64,000 nucleotides of DNA, taken from contig NZ_CP021913.1 of NCBI RefSeq assembly GCF_002814095.1, positions 3,912,501 to 3,976,500 of the forward strand, written 5' to 3'. Each line of letters starts with the position of its first letter. Position 1 is the first letter of the stretch. A model generated the notes under the pieces. That model made no database searches. It was given only the letters and a program-made list of their open reading frames with translations, and was not told where the DNA came from. This stretch comes from Sagittula sp. P11. GTDB taxonomy: Bacteria > Pseudomonadota > Alphaproteobacteria > Rhodobacterales > Rhodobacteraceae. Shown here piece by piece: positions 53,470-61,787 of the stretch. Made by a program: the position numbers and the translations under genes.

Positions 53470-56400
53470 ATGCTTCGCCTTTTGATCACTGTCATTTTCG
53501 CAACCTGCGCGTCCTTTGCCATGGCGCAGGACCGTCCCAACACAATCCTCGTCATCGATGGCTCCGGCTCGATGTGGGGCCAGATCGACGGCGTGAACAA
53601 GATCGTCATTGCCCGCGACGTGGTCGGTGACCTGCTGGACAGCTTTCCCGCCGATCAGAACCTTGGCCTGACGGTCTATGGCCACCGCGAGCGGGGCAAC
53701 TGTGCGGATATCGAAACCGTGGTGGCGCCGGGGCAGGGGACTTCGGCCCGGATCAGGGAGGCGGTGAACGGGATCAATCCGCGCGGCAAGACCCCCATGA
53801 CCGATGCGCTTCTCGCGGCGGCAGAAGCCCTGCGTTATACGGAGGAGCGCGCGACGGTGATCCTTGTGTCCGACGGGATCGAGACCTGCAATCCCGACCC
53901 CTGCGCCGCGGCGCGCGCGATGGAGGAAGCGGGGATCGACTTCACCGCCCATGTCATCGGCTTCGACGTCACCGATCCGGAAGCCCTGGCCCAGATGCAA
54001 TGTCTTGCCCGGGAGACGGGCGGGCAGTTCCTGACCGCCGGCAGCGCGGACCAGCTGGCCAGCGCCCTGAACGCCGTTGTCGAGGAACCGGTCTACGTCC
54101 CCCAGACGGTGCAGATCGCGGGCGTCCTGCAGCCCGGCGGGCCCGAGATCGCTGGGCCGATCCGCTGGAACATCCTGCCCGAGGCGGGGGCGAATTACGA
54201 CGGGGCAGGGCCGGGCTATGCCATCGACCTCGTGGCGGGGCGCTACGATGTCGTGGGGATTCGTGAAAGCGATGGTGCAGAGGCCGGGACGGTTTTCGAC
54301 GTTGCAGCCCGGGAGACGGATCAGGGCCAGCGGGTCGAGGTGGTCTTTCCCGAGCCCGCGCCCGATCCCACGATGGTGACATTCCGCGCCGTGATCGGCA
54401 CGGAGAACGGCCCCGAGATCGAGACGCCGGTGATCTGGGACGTGGTGTCCGAGGACGCGGGCGTCTTGGTCGACGGCGAGATGGCCAACCCGATGCCGGC
54501 CCAGTTGATGCCCGGCGCGCATACTGTGACGGCGTACTGGGCGGCACAGGAAACCGCATCGCCGCCGCGGCAGTTCATCGTGACCGCCGACCCGCGCGAG
54601 ATCGTCGTCGTCTTTGAACCGCCTGCGGTCACGGCGTCCATCGGCGCGCCCTCGTCGGCCATCGTCGGGTCGACCATCGAGGTCACCTGGAACGGTCCGG
54701 GCCAGGAGGGCGACTTCATCGGCATCGGCAAGGCCGGGGCAAGCGGTTCCGGCCGCTGGCGCAACTTCACAGAAACCGGCGCCGGGTCGCCCCTGAACCT
54801 TCTCGTGCCGCCGGAGCCCGGCGCGTATGCCATTGGCTACTTCGACGGGGCAACCAACGACATGCTGGGCAGCGTCGCCATCGACGTTCTGCCCGCCAAT
54901 ATCACGATCAGCGCGCCGGCCGAGGTCAGTGTCAGCGAGACCTTCGAAGTCGCGTGGACCGGCCCCGACTACGCGGACGACTTCATCGGCATCGGTCTTG
55001 TGGGGGCGGGCGGTTCCGGCCAATGGCGCAACTTCACCATGACCTCGCAGGGCAGCCCGCTGCAATTGCGCGCGCCCGCGGCACCGGGGGACTACCTGAT
55101 CAAGTACTTCCTCGGGCAGGACAACTGGGCGTCCTTCGAGGTTGCGGTCACCGTCACCGAGCCGGAGATTTCCCTTTCCGCCCCGGCAGAGGTCGAGGCC
55201 AGCACCTTTTTCGAGGTCGCCTGGACCGGGCCGGACACACCGGGCGATTTCATCGGGATCGGCAAGGTCGGCGCGGGCGGTTCCGGCCAGTGGCGCAACT
55301 TTGCCGCCACTTCGGACGGAAACCCCGCGCGCCTGCAGGCGCCGCCCGAGGCCGGAGACTATCTGATCAAGTACTTCCTCGATCAGGACAACACGGCACT
55401 CTTCGAGATCCCCATCACGGTCGGCCAGCCTCAGGTCAGCCTGACCGCCCCGGCCGAGGCGGATGTCAGCCAGACGATCGAGGTCGCATGGGCCGGTCCC
55501 GACACGCCCGGTGACTTCATCGGGATCGGCAAGGTCGGTGCGGGCGGCTCGGGCCAGTGGCTCAACTACGTTGCAACGGCCGACGGCACTCCCGCGCGCC
55601 TGATGACACCGTCTGAGCCGGGCGAGTATCTGATCAAGTACTTCCTCGACCAGGACAACACAGCACTCATCGAGGTCCCGATCACGCTGCGCCAACCCGA
55701 GGTGTCGCTGAGCGCCCCGGCCAGTGCGGAGGTCTCGACCATGATCGAGGTGGCCTGGACAGGTCCCGACACGCCGGGCGATTTCATCGGTGTCGGCAAG
55801 GCCGGTGCGGGCGGTTCCGGCCAGTGGCGCAACTACGCCGAGACCAGCACGGGCAATCCGGTCCGGCTGCTCGTTCCCGCCGAACCGGGCGACTACGTGA
55901 TCAAGTACTTTCTCGATCAGCGGAACACACCGCTTTACGAGGTGCCTTTGACGGTGACCGCGGCGGAGGTCAGCATGGAGGTGCCCGCCATCGTGACGGG
56001 CGGGACTGTCGTGGACATACCGTGGACCGGTCCGAACCATGCGGGCGATTTCATCGGCATCGGTCTGGCGGGCGCCGGAGGGTCGGGCCAGTGGCGGTCC
56101 TATGCGCCGACCGTCGACGGCTCGCCCGCGCGGTTGCGGATACCGACTGTCGGGGGGGACTATGCCGTTCAGTACTTCCTCGACCAGGACAACACCTCTG
56201 CGCTGGAAATCCCGGTCAAGGTCGTGACGCCGGCCGCAACGCTCGATGTCCCGGCAACCGCGGCACCAGGTGCGACGATCGAGGTCGCATGGACCGGGCC
56301 CAACTACGACGGCGACTACATCGGGCTTGGCAAGGCCGGGGCCGGGGGCTCAGGCCAGTGGCGGACATATGCGGAAACCTCGGGTGGTCCGGTGCTCAGC

Positions 56401-56496
56401 CTCACCCTGCCGGAGGAACCCGGCGAGTACCTGATCCAGTATTTCGTCAATTCGGATCAGACTTCCATCGCGAAACACGCGCTCGTCATCCAGTAG
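53470..56496 (+). CDS. Secreted VWA-domain protein with seven tandem repeats
   Basis: 1008 residues. Signal peptide 1-20 (MLRLLITVIFATCASFAMAQ). The von Willebrand A domain (about 24-200) has a complete MIDAS: DGSGS at 30-34, the Thr in GKTPMTDA, and the Asp in LVSDGIETC. A beta-rich linker region (about 215-385) follows. Seven repeats of about 89 residues fill 387-1008. The consensus runs from APAEV through EVAWTGP, GDFIGIGKAGAGGSGQWRNY and PGDYLIKYFLDQDNT. GGAGG precedes the ATG at 53470, preferred over an upstream start that would bury the signal. The design suggests calcium-dependent adhesion or a surface scaffold; this is inference. Confidence 0.85.
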   Translation: MLRLLITVIFATCASFAMAQDRPNTILVIDGSGSMWGQIDGVNKIVIARDVVGDLLDSFPADQNLGLTVYGHRERGNCADIETVVAPGQGTSARIREAVNGINPRGKTPMTDALLAAAEALRYTEERATVILVSDGIETCNPDPCAAARAMEEAGIDFTAHVIGFDVTDPEALAQMQCLARETGGQFLTAGSADQLASALNAVVEEPVYVPQTVQIAGVLQPGGPEIAGPIRWNILPEAGANYDGAGPGYAIDLVAGRYDVVGIRESDGAEAGTVFDVAARETDQGQRVEVVFPEPAPDPTMVTFRAVIGTENGPEIETPVIWDVVSEDAGVLVDGEMANPMPAQLMPGAHTVTAYWAAQETASPPRQFIVTADPREIVVVFEPPAVTASIGAPSSAIVGSTIEVTWNGPGQEGDFIGIGKAGASGSGRWRNFTETGAGSPLNLLVPPEPGAYAIGYFDGATNDMLGSVAIDVLPANITISAPAEVSVSETFEVAWTGPDYADDFIGIGLVGAGGSGQWRNFTMTSQGSPLQLRAPAAPGDYLIKYFLGQDNWASFEVAVTVTEPEISLSAPAEVEASTFFEVAWTGPDTPGDFIGIGKVGAGGSGQWRNFAATSDGNPARLQAPPEAGDYLIKYFLDQDNTALFEIPITVGQPQVSLTAPAEADVSQTIEVAWAGPDTPGDFIGIGKVGAGGSGQWLNYVATADGTPARLMTPSEPGEYLIKYFLDQDNTALIEVPITLRQPEVSLSAPASAEVSTMIEVAWTGPDTPGDFIGVGKAGAGGSGQWRNYAETSTGNPVRLLVPAEPGDYVIKYFLDQRNTPLYEVPLTVTAAEVSMEVPAIVTGGTVVDIPWTGPNHAGDFIGIGLAGAGGSGQWRSYAPTVDGSPARLRIPTVGGDYAVQYFLDQDNTSALEIPVKVVTPAATLDVPATAAPGATIEVAWTGPNYDGDYIGLGKAGAGGSGQWRTYAETSGGPVLSLTLPEEPGEYLIQYFVNSDQTSIAKHALVIQ
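54628..56493 (+). repeat. Seven tandem coding repeats, 267-bp period
   Basis: Units start at 54628, 54898, 55165, 55432, 55699, 55966 and 56233; the first unit is 270 bp and the next five intervals are exactly 267 bp. Units 3-5 are the most alike, and the first, second and last two the most diverged, as expected for growth by internal duplication. Confidence 0.9.
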
Positions 56497-56775
56497 GGAT
56501 GGGCGGGTAGACAGCCTGCGCTTTGCCGCCTTGCGTGGTCAGTGTGGCGTAGGATCGGGAACCGCCCGGCGGCGGTCCCGGTCTGAGGCAGCCATCCCTG
56601 CCGTCTTCGACGAACGGCAGGGGCGTACGAGCGCGACTTTCTGGAGGTCACGGCCAGCCGAGGGAGTAGCAACATCTGGCTGTGATACCGGGCCTCGTTT
56701 CCGGCCTGATCGCAGCACGGATTTTCGATCAACCGAACGCCGTTAGCGGGCAGGAGGTCAGCGGGCCGGGAACGG
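56497..56775. other. Gap between the VWA gene and the malonate regulator (convergent)
   Basis: No gene seen. CGGGAACCGCC (from 56556) pairs with GGCGGTCCCG (to 56580) with one bulge, a possible hairpin for mRNA ends, but there is no T-run. Confidence 0.35.
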
Positions 56776-57441
56776 TCAGCTGTTTGCGGCGGCGGCCGGT
56801 TTCAGGCTGGCCAGAAGGTGGTGGAACTTTTCACCTTGCACGGCCACATGGGCGCGCATGATCTCGGCGGCCTGCGCCCCGTCGGCGTCACACAGCGCGG
56901 CAAGAACCGCCTCGTGCTCGGCCATCGACTGGCGCAGGCGCCCCCGCAGCCGAAGCTGGGTCCGGCGAAACGGTTGCAGGCGGCGCTGCAGCCGAAGCGC
57001 TTCGCCTTCCAGAAACCCGTTGCCGGACTGCGCATAGATCAGCGCATGAAAGCTCTCGTTCTCGCGGTAGTAGGCGTCGGCATCCTGCGCGGCGACGGCT
57101 TCCATGCAGCGCGCGTTGATCTCGGCCAGCTTGTCCAGCGCGGCGTCGCTGATGCGGGTCGCGGCAAGCCGGGCGCAGGCGGCCTCCAGCTCGGCCATGA
57201 CCTCGAACATCTCGATGAGTTCGACCGGACCCGGTTGGCGGACAAAGACGCCCCGGCGCGGCAATTGCTCGACCAGACCGGAGAGTGTCAGCCGGTGCAA
57301 CGCCTCGCGGATCGGGGTGCGCGAGACGTCGAACCGTTCCGCCAGCATCACCTCGTCAAGGCGCGCGCCATCGGGAAAGGTGCCGTCAAAGATCAGCCCT
57401 TCGAGTTCGTCAGCGATGCGGTCCGAGCGTTTGCGTTCCAT
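56776..57441 (-). CDS. matR: GntR-family regulator (FCD subfamily) of the malonate operon
   Basis: 221 residues from the ATG at 57441. The winged helix covers about 1-70 (DRIADELEGLIFDGTFPDGA, then SRTPIREALHRLTLSGLVEQ), followed by an all-helical FCD effector domain (about 85-215). In rhizobia a GntR-type MatR represses malonate genes and is released by malonate or malonyl-CoA; here the gene is divergent from transporter and enzyme genes, and a TTGTATACAA palindrome lies between. The name rests on this context. A much longer upstream frame is the shadow of the transporter genes. Confidence 0.8.
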   Translation of the reverse strand: MERKRSDRIADELEGLIFDGTFPDGARLDEVMLAERFDVSRTPIREALHRLTLSGLVEQLPRRGVFVRQPGPVELIEMFEVMAELEAACARLAATRISDAALDKLAEINARCMEAVAAQDADAYYRENESFHALIYAQSGNGFLEGEALRLQRRLQPFRRTQLRLRGRLRQSMAEHEAVLAALCDADGAQAAEIMRAHVAVQGEKFHHLLASLKPAAAANS

Positions 57442-57488
57442 TGGACATGATTTTGCACGGCTTTGGCGCGCACGCAATCTGGGATTTC

Positions 57489-57498
57489 TTGTATACAA
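57489..57498. promoter_or_regulatory. Probable MatR operator
   Basis: TTGTATACAA, a perfect palindrome of the type bound by FCD-class GntR regulators. It is 48 bases from the regulator start and 76 bases from the transporter start. A TTGACA hexamer at 57504-57509 lies next to it and could be the -35 element of the transporter promoter, though I see no clear -10. Confidence 0.65.
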
Positions 57499-57573
57499 AA
57501 CATTTGACAGCGTGTGCAGGACCTGCCACCAATCGGACATAGACCGGGCCGACCCGGCAAAGGGAGGAACATC

Positions 57574-58560
57574 ATGAAACATTTTCTGACTGCCAGCGTG
57601 GCAGCCGTTGCCCTGTGCGCATCTGCGGAGACCGCCGCCGCCGCCGAGCTGCGCCTGTCGCATCAGTGGTCCACCGGGGACGTGCGCCACAAGGTGGCCC
57701 AGATCGTCGCGGACGAGGTGGCCGCAGCCGATGTGGATCTGGAGATCAAGATTTTTCCGTCCGCCTCGCTGTTCAAGGCGCGCGAGCAATACACGCCCCT
57801 GTCGCGCGGCCAGCTCGACATGACGGTCCTGCCGCTGTCCTACGCCGGTGGCCAGCAGCCTGCCTACAACCTGACCCTGATGCCGGGGCTCGTGAAGAAC
57901 CACGACCACGCCGCCCGCCTGAACGAGAGCGAGTTCATGGGCGAGATCGAGGACATCATGGCCGGCGATGACGTCATGGTGCTGGTGCACGGCTACCTCG
58001 CCGGCGGCTTTGCGGGCAAGGACAGCTGCATCACCGCGCCGGAGGACATGCAGGGCAAGCAGACCCGCGCCGCGGGCAAGGCGTTCGAGCAGATGCTGGC
58101 CGGGGCAGGGGCGTCCATCGCGTCGATGGCCTCGTCCGAGATCTACAATGCCATGCAGACCGGCGTTCTGGACGCGGCGAACACCTCGTCCTCGTCCTTC
58201 GTGTCGTATCGCATCTACGAGCAGGTGGCGTGCTACACGCCGGCGGGCGATTATGCGCTGTGGTTCATGTATCAGCCGCTGCTGATGAACAAGACGACCT
58301 ACGACGGCCTGACCGACGAGCAGAAGGCCGCGCTGCAGGCGGCCTCGGAAAAGGCGCAGGCCTTCTACCTCGAAGAGGCCAAGAAGGAAGACGCCGAAAG
58401 CGCCCAGGTCTTTGCGGACGCGGGTGTGGAGATCGCGCAGATGTCCGCCGAGGATTTCGACAAGTGGCGCGCCCTGGCGCAGGAGACCTCGTACAAGGCC
58501 TTCGTCGAAGAGACGCCGGACGGCCAGAAGCTGCTGGACCTCGCGCTGTCGGTCGAGTGA
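57574..58560 (+). CDS. matP: TRAP transporter substrate-binding protein, malonate (DctP family)
   Basis: 328 residues from the ATG at 57574 with AGGGAGG upstream. The signal peptide (about 1-23) ends AAAA. The DctP fold follows: LRLSHQWSTGDVRHKVAQIV, then IFPSASLFKAREQYTPLSRG and SSEIYNAMQTGVLDAANTSS. The usual carboxylate-binding Arg lies within the QTRAAGKAFEQM part, as in DctP proteins. Clustered with malonyl-CoA enzymes, it matches MatP of the Sinorhizobium MatPQM malonate transporter. It would deliver malonate in the periplasm. Confidence 0.9.
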   Translation: MKHFLTASVAAVALCASAETAAAAELRLSHQWSTGDVRHKVAQIVADEVAAADVDLEIKIFPSASLFKAREQYTPLSRGQLDMTVLPLSYAGGQQPAYNLTLMPGLVKNHDHAARLNESEFMGEIEDIMAGDDVMVLVHGYLAGGFAGKDSCITAPEDMQGKQTRAAGKAFEQMLAGAGASIASMASSEIYNAMQTGVLDAANTSSSSFVSYRIYEQVACYTPAGDYALWFMYQPLLMNKTTYDGLTDEQKAALQAASEKAQAFYLEEAKKEDAESAQVFADAGVEIAQMSAEDFDKWRALAQETSYKAFVEETPDGQKLLDLALSVE

Positions 58561-58578
58561 CCCGCGCCTGACCACAAT

Positions 58579-58607
58579 GGGCGGCCGACGGGACCGGCCG
58601 CCCTTTT
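58579..58607 (+). terminator. Attenuator-like hairpin between matP and matQ
   Basis: GGGCGGCC (58579-58586) pairs with GGCCGCCC (58596-58603) around a 9-base loop, followed by TTTT. It may let some transcripts stop, so the binding protein is made in excess over the membrane subunits. Confidence 0.7.
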
Positions 58608-58635
58608 CCCATCCCGCAAGTGACGGAGGTTTGCC

Positions 58636-59217
58636 ATGGCAGGCCAGATCGGCGGCGCGGTCGCGCGCACCGGCAACAATCCCTTTCTGCGCGGTGTCGC
58701 GGCGCTCAGCACCCTTGCGGGCTGGTGTTCGGCGGCCATGATCGTCGCGGCGGTGGCCATCACCTGCCAGATGATCTGGGTGCGCTTCGTGCTGAACGGA
58801 TCGACCGTGTGGCAGACCGAGGCGGTGATCTACCTCGTCATCGCGGCCACCCTGATCGGGCTGGCCTACGTGCAGCGGCTGCGCGGCCATGTGAACGTCG
58901 ACCTCGTGCCGCTGGCGCTGAAGCCGGGACCGCGCCGTATCCTGGCCATGGTCGTGTCGGCCCTGTCCATCGCCATCGTGGCGATGATGCTCTGGTACGG
59001 CTGGGAATACTGGCACTTTGCCTATGAGCGCGGCTGGAAATCCGACACCGTCTGGGGCGTCCGCCTGTGGATCCCCTATTCCGCCATTCCCGTGGGTCTG
59101 GGCCTGCTGCTGCTGCAGTTGATTGCCGACCTCGTGGCGCTTCTGATCGGGGTCGATGCGCCCTTCGGCCTCGAAGACACTGAAACCATTGCCCAGCACC
59201 ATACCGGAGAGACCTGA
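58636..59217 (+). CDS. matQ: TRAP transporter small membrane subunit (DctQ family)
   Basis: 193 residues with four hydrophobic segments. The typical DctQ blocks are WQTEAVIYLVIAATLIGLAY, the RLRGHVNVDLVP motif, and WGVRLWIPYSAIPVGLGLL. It supports the large permease. GGAGG lies seven bases before the ATG. The TGA is followed without gap by the ATG of the large subunit. Confidence 0.92.
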   Translation: MAGQIGGAVARTGNNPFLRGVAALSTLAGWCSAAMIVAAVAITCQMIWVRFVLNGSTVWQTEAVIYLVIAATLIGLAYVQRLRGHVNVDLVPLALKPGPRRILAMVVSALSIAIVAMMLWYGWEYWHFAYERGWKSDTVWGVRLWIPYSAIPVGLGLLLLQLIADLVALLIGVDAPFGLEDTETIAQHHTGET

Positions 59218-60534
59218 ATGGACCCGCTCCTTCTGGGCGGCCTCGTCGCCGTCATCACCATCGTCGTGCTGTTTTCCGGCGTGTCCGTCGCGCTCGGGCT
59301 GCTGATCGTCTCTGCCGGGTTCCTGCTGGTCTTTGACGGGATGCGGTCGCTGGAACTGATCCCCGAGATCCTGTTCGGCAAGCTCGACAACTTCGCCCTC
59401 CTGTCGATCCCGATGTTCATCATCATGGGGGCCAGTATCGCCTCTACCCGGGCGGGCGCCGACCTCTACGAGGCGCTGGAGCGCTGGCTGACCCGCGTGC
59501 CGGGCGGGCTGGTGATCTCCAACCTCGGGGCTTGCGCGCTGTTCGCCGCGATGAGCGGGTCCAGCCCCGCCACCTGTGCCGCCATCGGCAAGATGGGCAT
59601 CCCCGAGATGCGCAAGCGCGGCTATCCCGACGGCGTGGCCGCTGGTTCCATCGCGGCGGGCGGCACGCTGGGCATCCTGATCCCGCCGTCGGTCACCATG
59701 ATCGTCTACGGCATCGCCACGGAAACCTCGATCGGCCGTCTGTTCCTGGCGGGCGTGATGCCGGGCCTGATGCTGATGTTCCTTTTCATGGCGTGGTCGC
59801 TCTATTCGACCGCCCGGTCGGGGGACCGCGCCATGCTGACCGCGCGCCGCTACAGCTGGTCCGAGCGGCTGGAGATCCTCCCGCGCGTTCTGCCGTTCCT
59901 CTTCATCATCCTCGGCGTGCTATATGCCATGTACGGCGGCATCGCGACGCCATCGGAAACCGCGGCGGTGGGCGCACTTCTGTGCCTCGTGATCGCGGTC
60001 ATCATCTACCGCCTCTGGAATCCGCGCGACCTCTGGACCGTGCTGCGCGACTCCACCCGAGAGTCGGTGATGATCCTCTTCATCATCGCGGCGGCGGGGG
60101 TGTTCAGCTACATGCTGTCCTCGCTCTTCATCACGCAGAGCATCGCCGCGTGGATCGGCGAGCTGGAGGTCAACCGCTGGGTCCTGATGGGGGCGGTCAA
60201 CGTCTTCCTGCTGATCGCGGGCTTCTTCCTGCCGCCGGTCGCGGTGATCCTGATGGCCGCGCCGATCCTGCTGCCGATCATCCAGACCGCCGGTTTCGAC
60301 CCGATCTGGTTCGCGGTGGTGCTGACGATCAACATGGAAATCGGCCTGATCTCGCCCCCTGTCGGCCTGAACCTGTACGTCATCAACGGCATCGCGCCGG
60401 ACATCTCGCTCCGGACCATCCTCATCGGCTCGTTGCCCTTTGTGGTCTGCATGGTGCTGGCGATTGTGATCCTGTGCGTGTTCCCCGGCATCGCCACATG
60501 GCTGCCTGACCTCGTGATGGGACCCGCGATATGA
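59218..60534 (+). CDS. matM: TRAP transporter large membrane subunit (DctM family)
   Basis: 438 residues with about 12 hydrophobic stretches. The DctM signatures are present: FALLSIPMFIIMGASIASTR, AAMSGSSPATCAAIGKMG (the Gly-Ser loop), GGTLGILIPPSVTMIVYG, and IGLISPPVGLNLYVINGIAP. It forms the Na+-coupled channel for malonate uptake. It overlaps the decarboxylase gene by four bases. Confidence 0.95.
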   Translation: MDPLLLGGLVAVITIVVLFSGVSVALGLLIVSAGFLLVFDGMRSLELIPEILFGKLDNFALLSIPMFIIMGASIASTRAGADLYEALERWLTRVPGGLVISNLGACALFAAMSGSSPATCAAIGKMGIPEMRKRGYPDGVAAGSIAAGGTLGILIPPSVTMIVYGIATETSIGRLFLAGVMPGLMLMFLFMAWSLYSTARSGDRAMLTARRYSWSERLEILPRVLPFLFIILGVLYAMYGGIATPSETAAVGALLCLVIAVIIYRLWNPRDLWTVLRDSTRESVMILFIIAAAGVFSYMLSSLFITQSIAAWIGELEVNRWVLMGAVNVFLLIAGFFLPPVAVILMAAPILLPIIQTAGFDPIWFAVVLTINMEIGLISPPVGLNLYVINGIAPDISLRTILIGSLPFVVCMVLAIVILCVFPGIATWLPDLVMGPAI

Positions 60535-61787
60535 GCCTGTTTGCCGATCTGCTCTCCAACGTCTTCGAGTACCGCTATCGCTTTGGCCTGGCGCGGCAGG
60601 ATGGCCGGCCCTTGCCCGAACTGACCGCCGCGCTGGTCGGCGCCACGGGCGAGGTGACGGGGCAGGCGGTGGCGCGGCAGATCATCGACCGCTACGCCGA
60701 CTGGTCGGACGAGGAAAAGCGCGCCTTCTTCGAGCATCTCGCCCATGACATGGACCTGGATGTGGAGGCCGCCGCCGCCGCGCTGGCGCGCTATGCCGAA
60801 AACCGCAACAAGGCGACCTACCGCGCCTTTGCCGCCGCCGCCGAACCACCGCGTCAGGAGCTGATCCGCCGGCTGAACCAGGTGCGCGGGGCCACGCGGC
60901 AACTGGTGCGCATGCGGGCCGACCTGCTGCGGCTGGGGCGCGACGACGACGCGCTGATGGCGCTGGATCAGGACTTCCGGCATCTCTTTGCCTCGTGGTT
61001 CAATCGCGGCTTCCTTGTGCTGCGCCCCATCAACTGGGAAAGCCCGGCGCAGATCCTCGAGAAGATCATCGCCTACGAGGCGGTGCACGCCATCGATTCA
61101 TGGGACGACCTGCGGCGGCGCCTGCAACCGGCGGACCGGCGCTGCTTTGCCTTTTTCCACCCGGTCATGCCGGATGAGCCGCTGATCTTCGTCGAGGTCG
61201 CCCTGACGCGCGGCATCCCCGGCTCGGTGCAGAACGTGCTGGCCGAGGAACGCGAGCCGCTGACCGCCGATCAGGCCGACACCGCCGTGTTCTATTCCAT
61301 CTCGAACTGCCAGGCCGGGCTGGCGGGGATTTCCTTCGGCAATTCCCTGATCAAGCAGGTCGCCGCCGACCTGTCTGCGGAACTGCCGGGGCTCAGGACC
61401 TTTGTCACGCTGTCGCCCATTCCCGGCTTTGCCCGCTGGCTGGAGGGGCGCGACGTACCCTTTGACCGCCAAGACGACACCCAGATGCGCCAGCTGGCTG
61501 CCTGGTATCTGACGCGGGCCAAGCGGGACAATGGCCGGCCGCTGGATCCGGTGGCGGGCTTTCACCTCGGCAATGGTGCGCTGGTCCATGCGCTCCACGC
61601 CCGCGCCGACGTTTCGCCCAAGGGGCAGGCGCAATCACATGGGGTGATGGTCAACTACCTGTATGATCTGGCCCGCGTCTCGCAGAACCACGAAAAGTTC
61701 GCCGCGACGGGTGAGATTGCCACCTCGTCAGATGTGCGTGGCCTCGCCTCCGCTGCCGATACCGTACTGAAGGAACCCGCGAAATGA
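60531..61787 (+). CDS. matA: Malonyl-CoA decarboxylase
   Basis: 418 residues. It converts malonyl-CoA to acetyl-CoA and CO2 in the cytoplasm. The N-terminal helical domain (about 1-160) and the GNAT-like catalytic domain are both present. Family motifs are FYSISNCQAGLAGISFGNSL (the Ser of the Ser-His dyad lies in the following TLSPIPGF block) and FHLGNGALVHALHARADVS with SHGVMVNYLYDL, which includes the catalytic His. The ATG overlaps the permease stop by four bases, and its own stop overlaps matB. Confidence 0.93.
   Translation: MSLFADLLSNVFEYRYRFGLARQDGRPLPELTAALVGATGEVTGQAVARQIIDRYADWSDEEKRAFFEHLAHDMDLDVEAAAAALARYAENRNKATYRAFAAAAEPPRQELIRRLNQVRGATRQLVRMRADLLRLGRDDDALMALDQDFRHLFASWFNRGFLVLRPINWESPAQILEKIIAYEAVHAIDSWDDLRRRLQPADRRCFAFFHPVMPDEPLIFVEVALTRGIPGSVQNVLAEEREPLTADQADTAVFYSISNCQAGLAGISFGNSLIKQVAADLSAELPGLRTFVTLSPIPGFARWLEGRDVPFDRQDDTQMRQLAAWYLTRAKRDNGRPLDPVAGFHLGNGALVHALHARADVSPKGQAQSHGVMVNYLYDLARVSQNHEKFAATGEIATSSDVRGLASAADTVLKEPAK

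Noticed and set aside
53425-56040. Minus-strand 871-codon frame over the VWA gene
   Set aside because: The repeat structure belongs to the plus-strand protein; the antisense reading is only its mirror.
54628-56493. Tandem repeats considered as a CRISPR array
   Set aside because: The period is 267 bp, fully coding and in frame, with no short repeat-spacer pattern. I saw no CRISPR or cas genes anywhere in the window.
57442-59202. Upstream extension of the GntR gene to 59202
   Set aside because: The extra part lies antisense to matP and matQ and has no GntR similarity; the ATG at 57441 gives the usual start.
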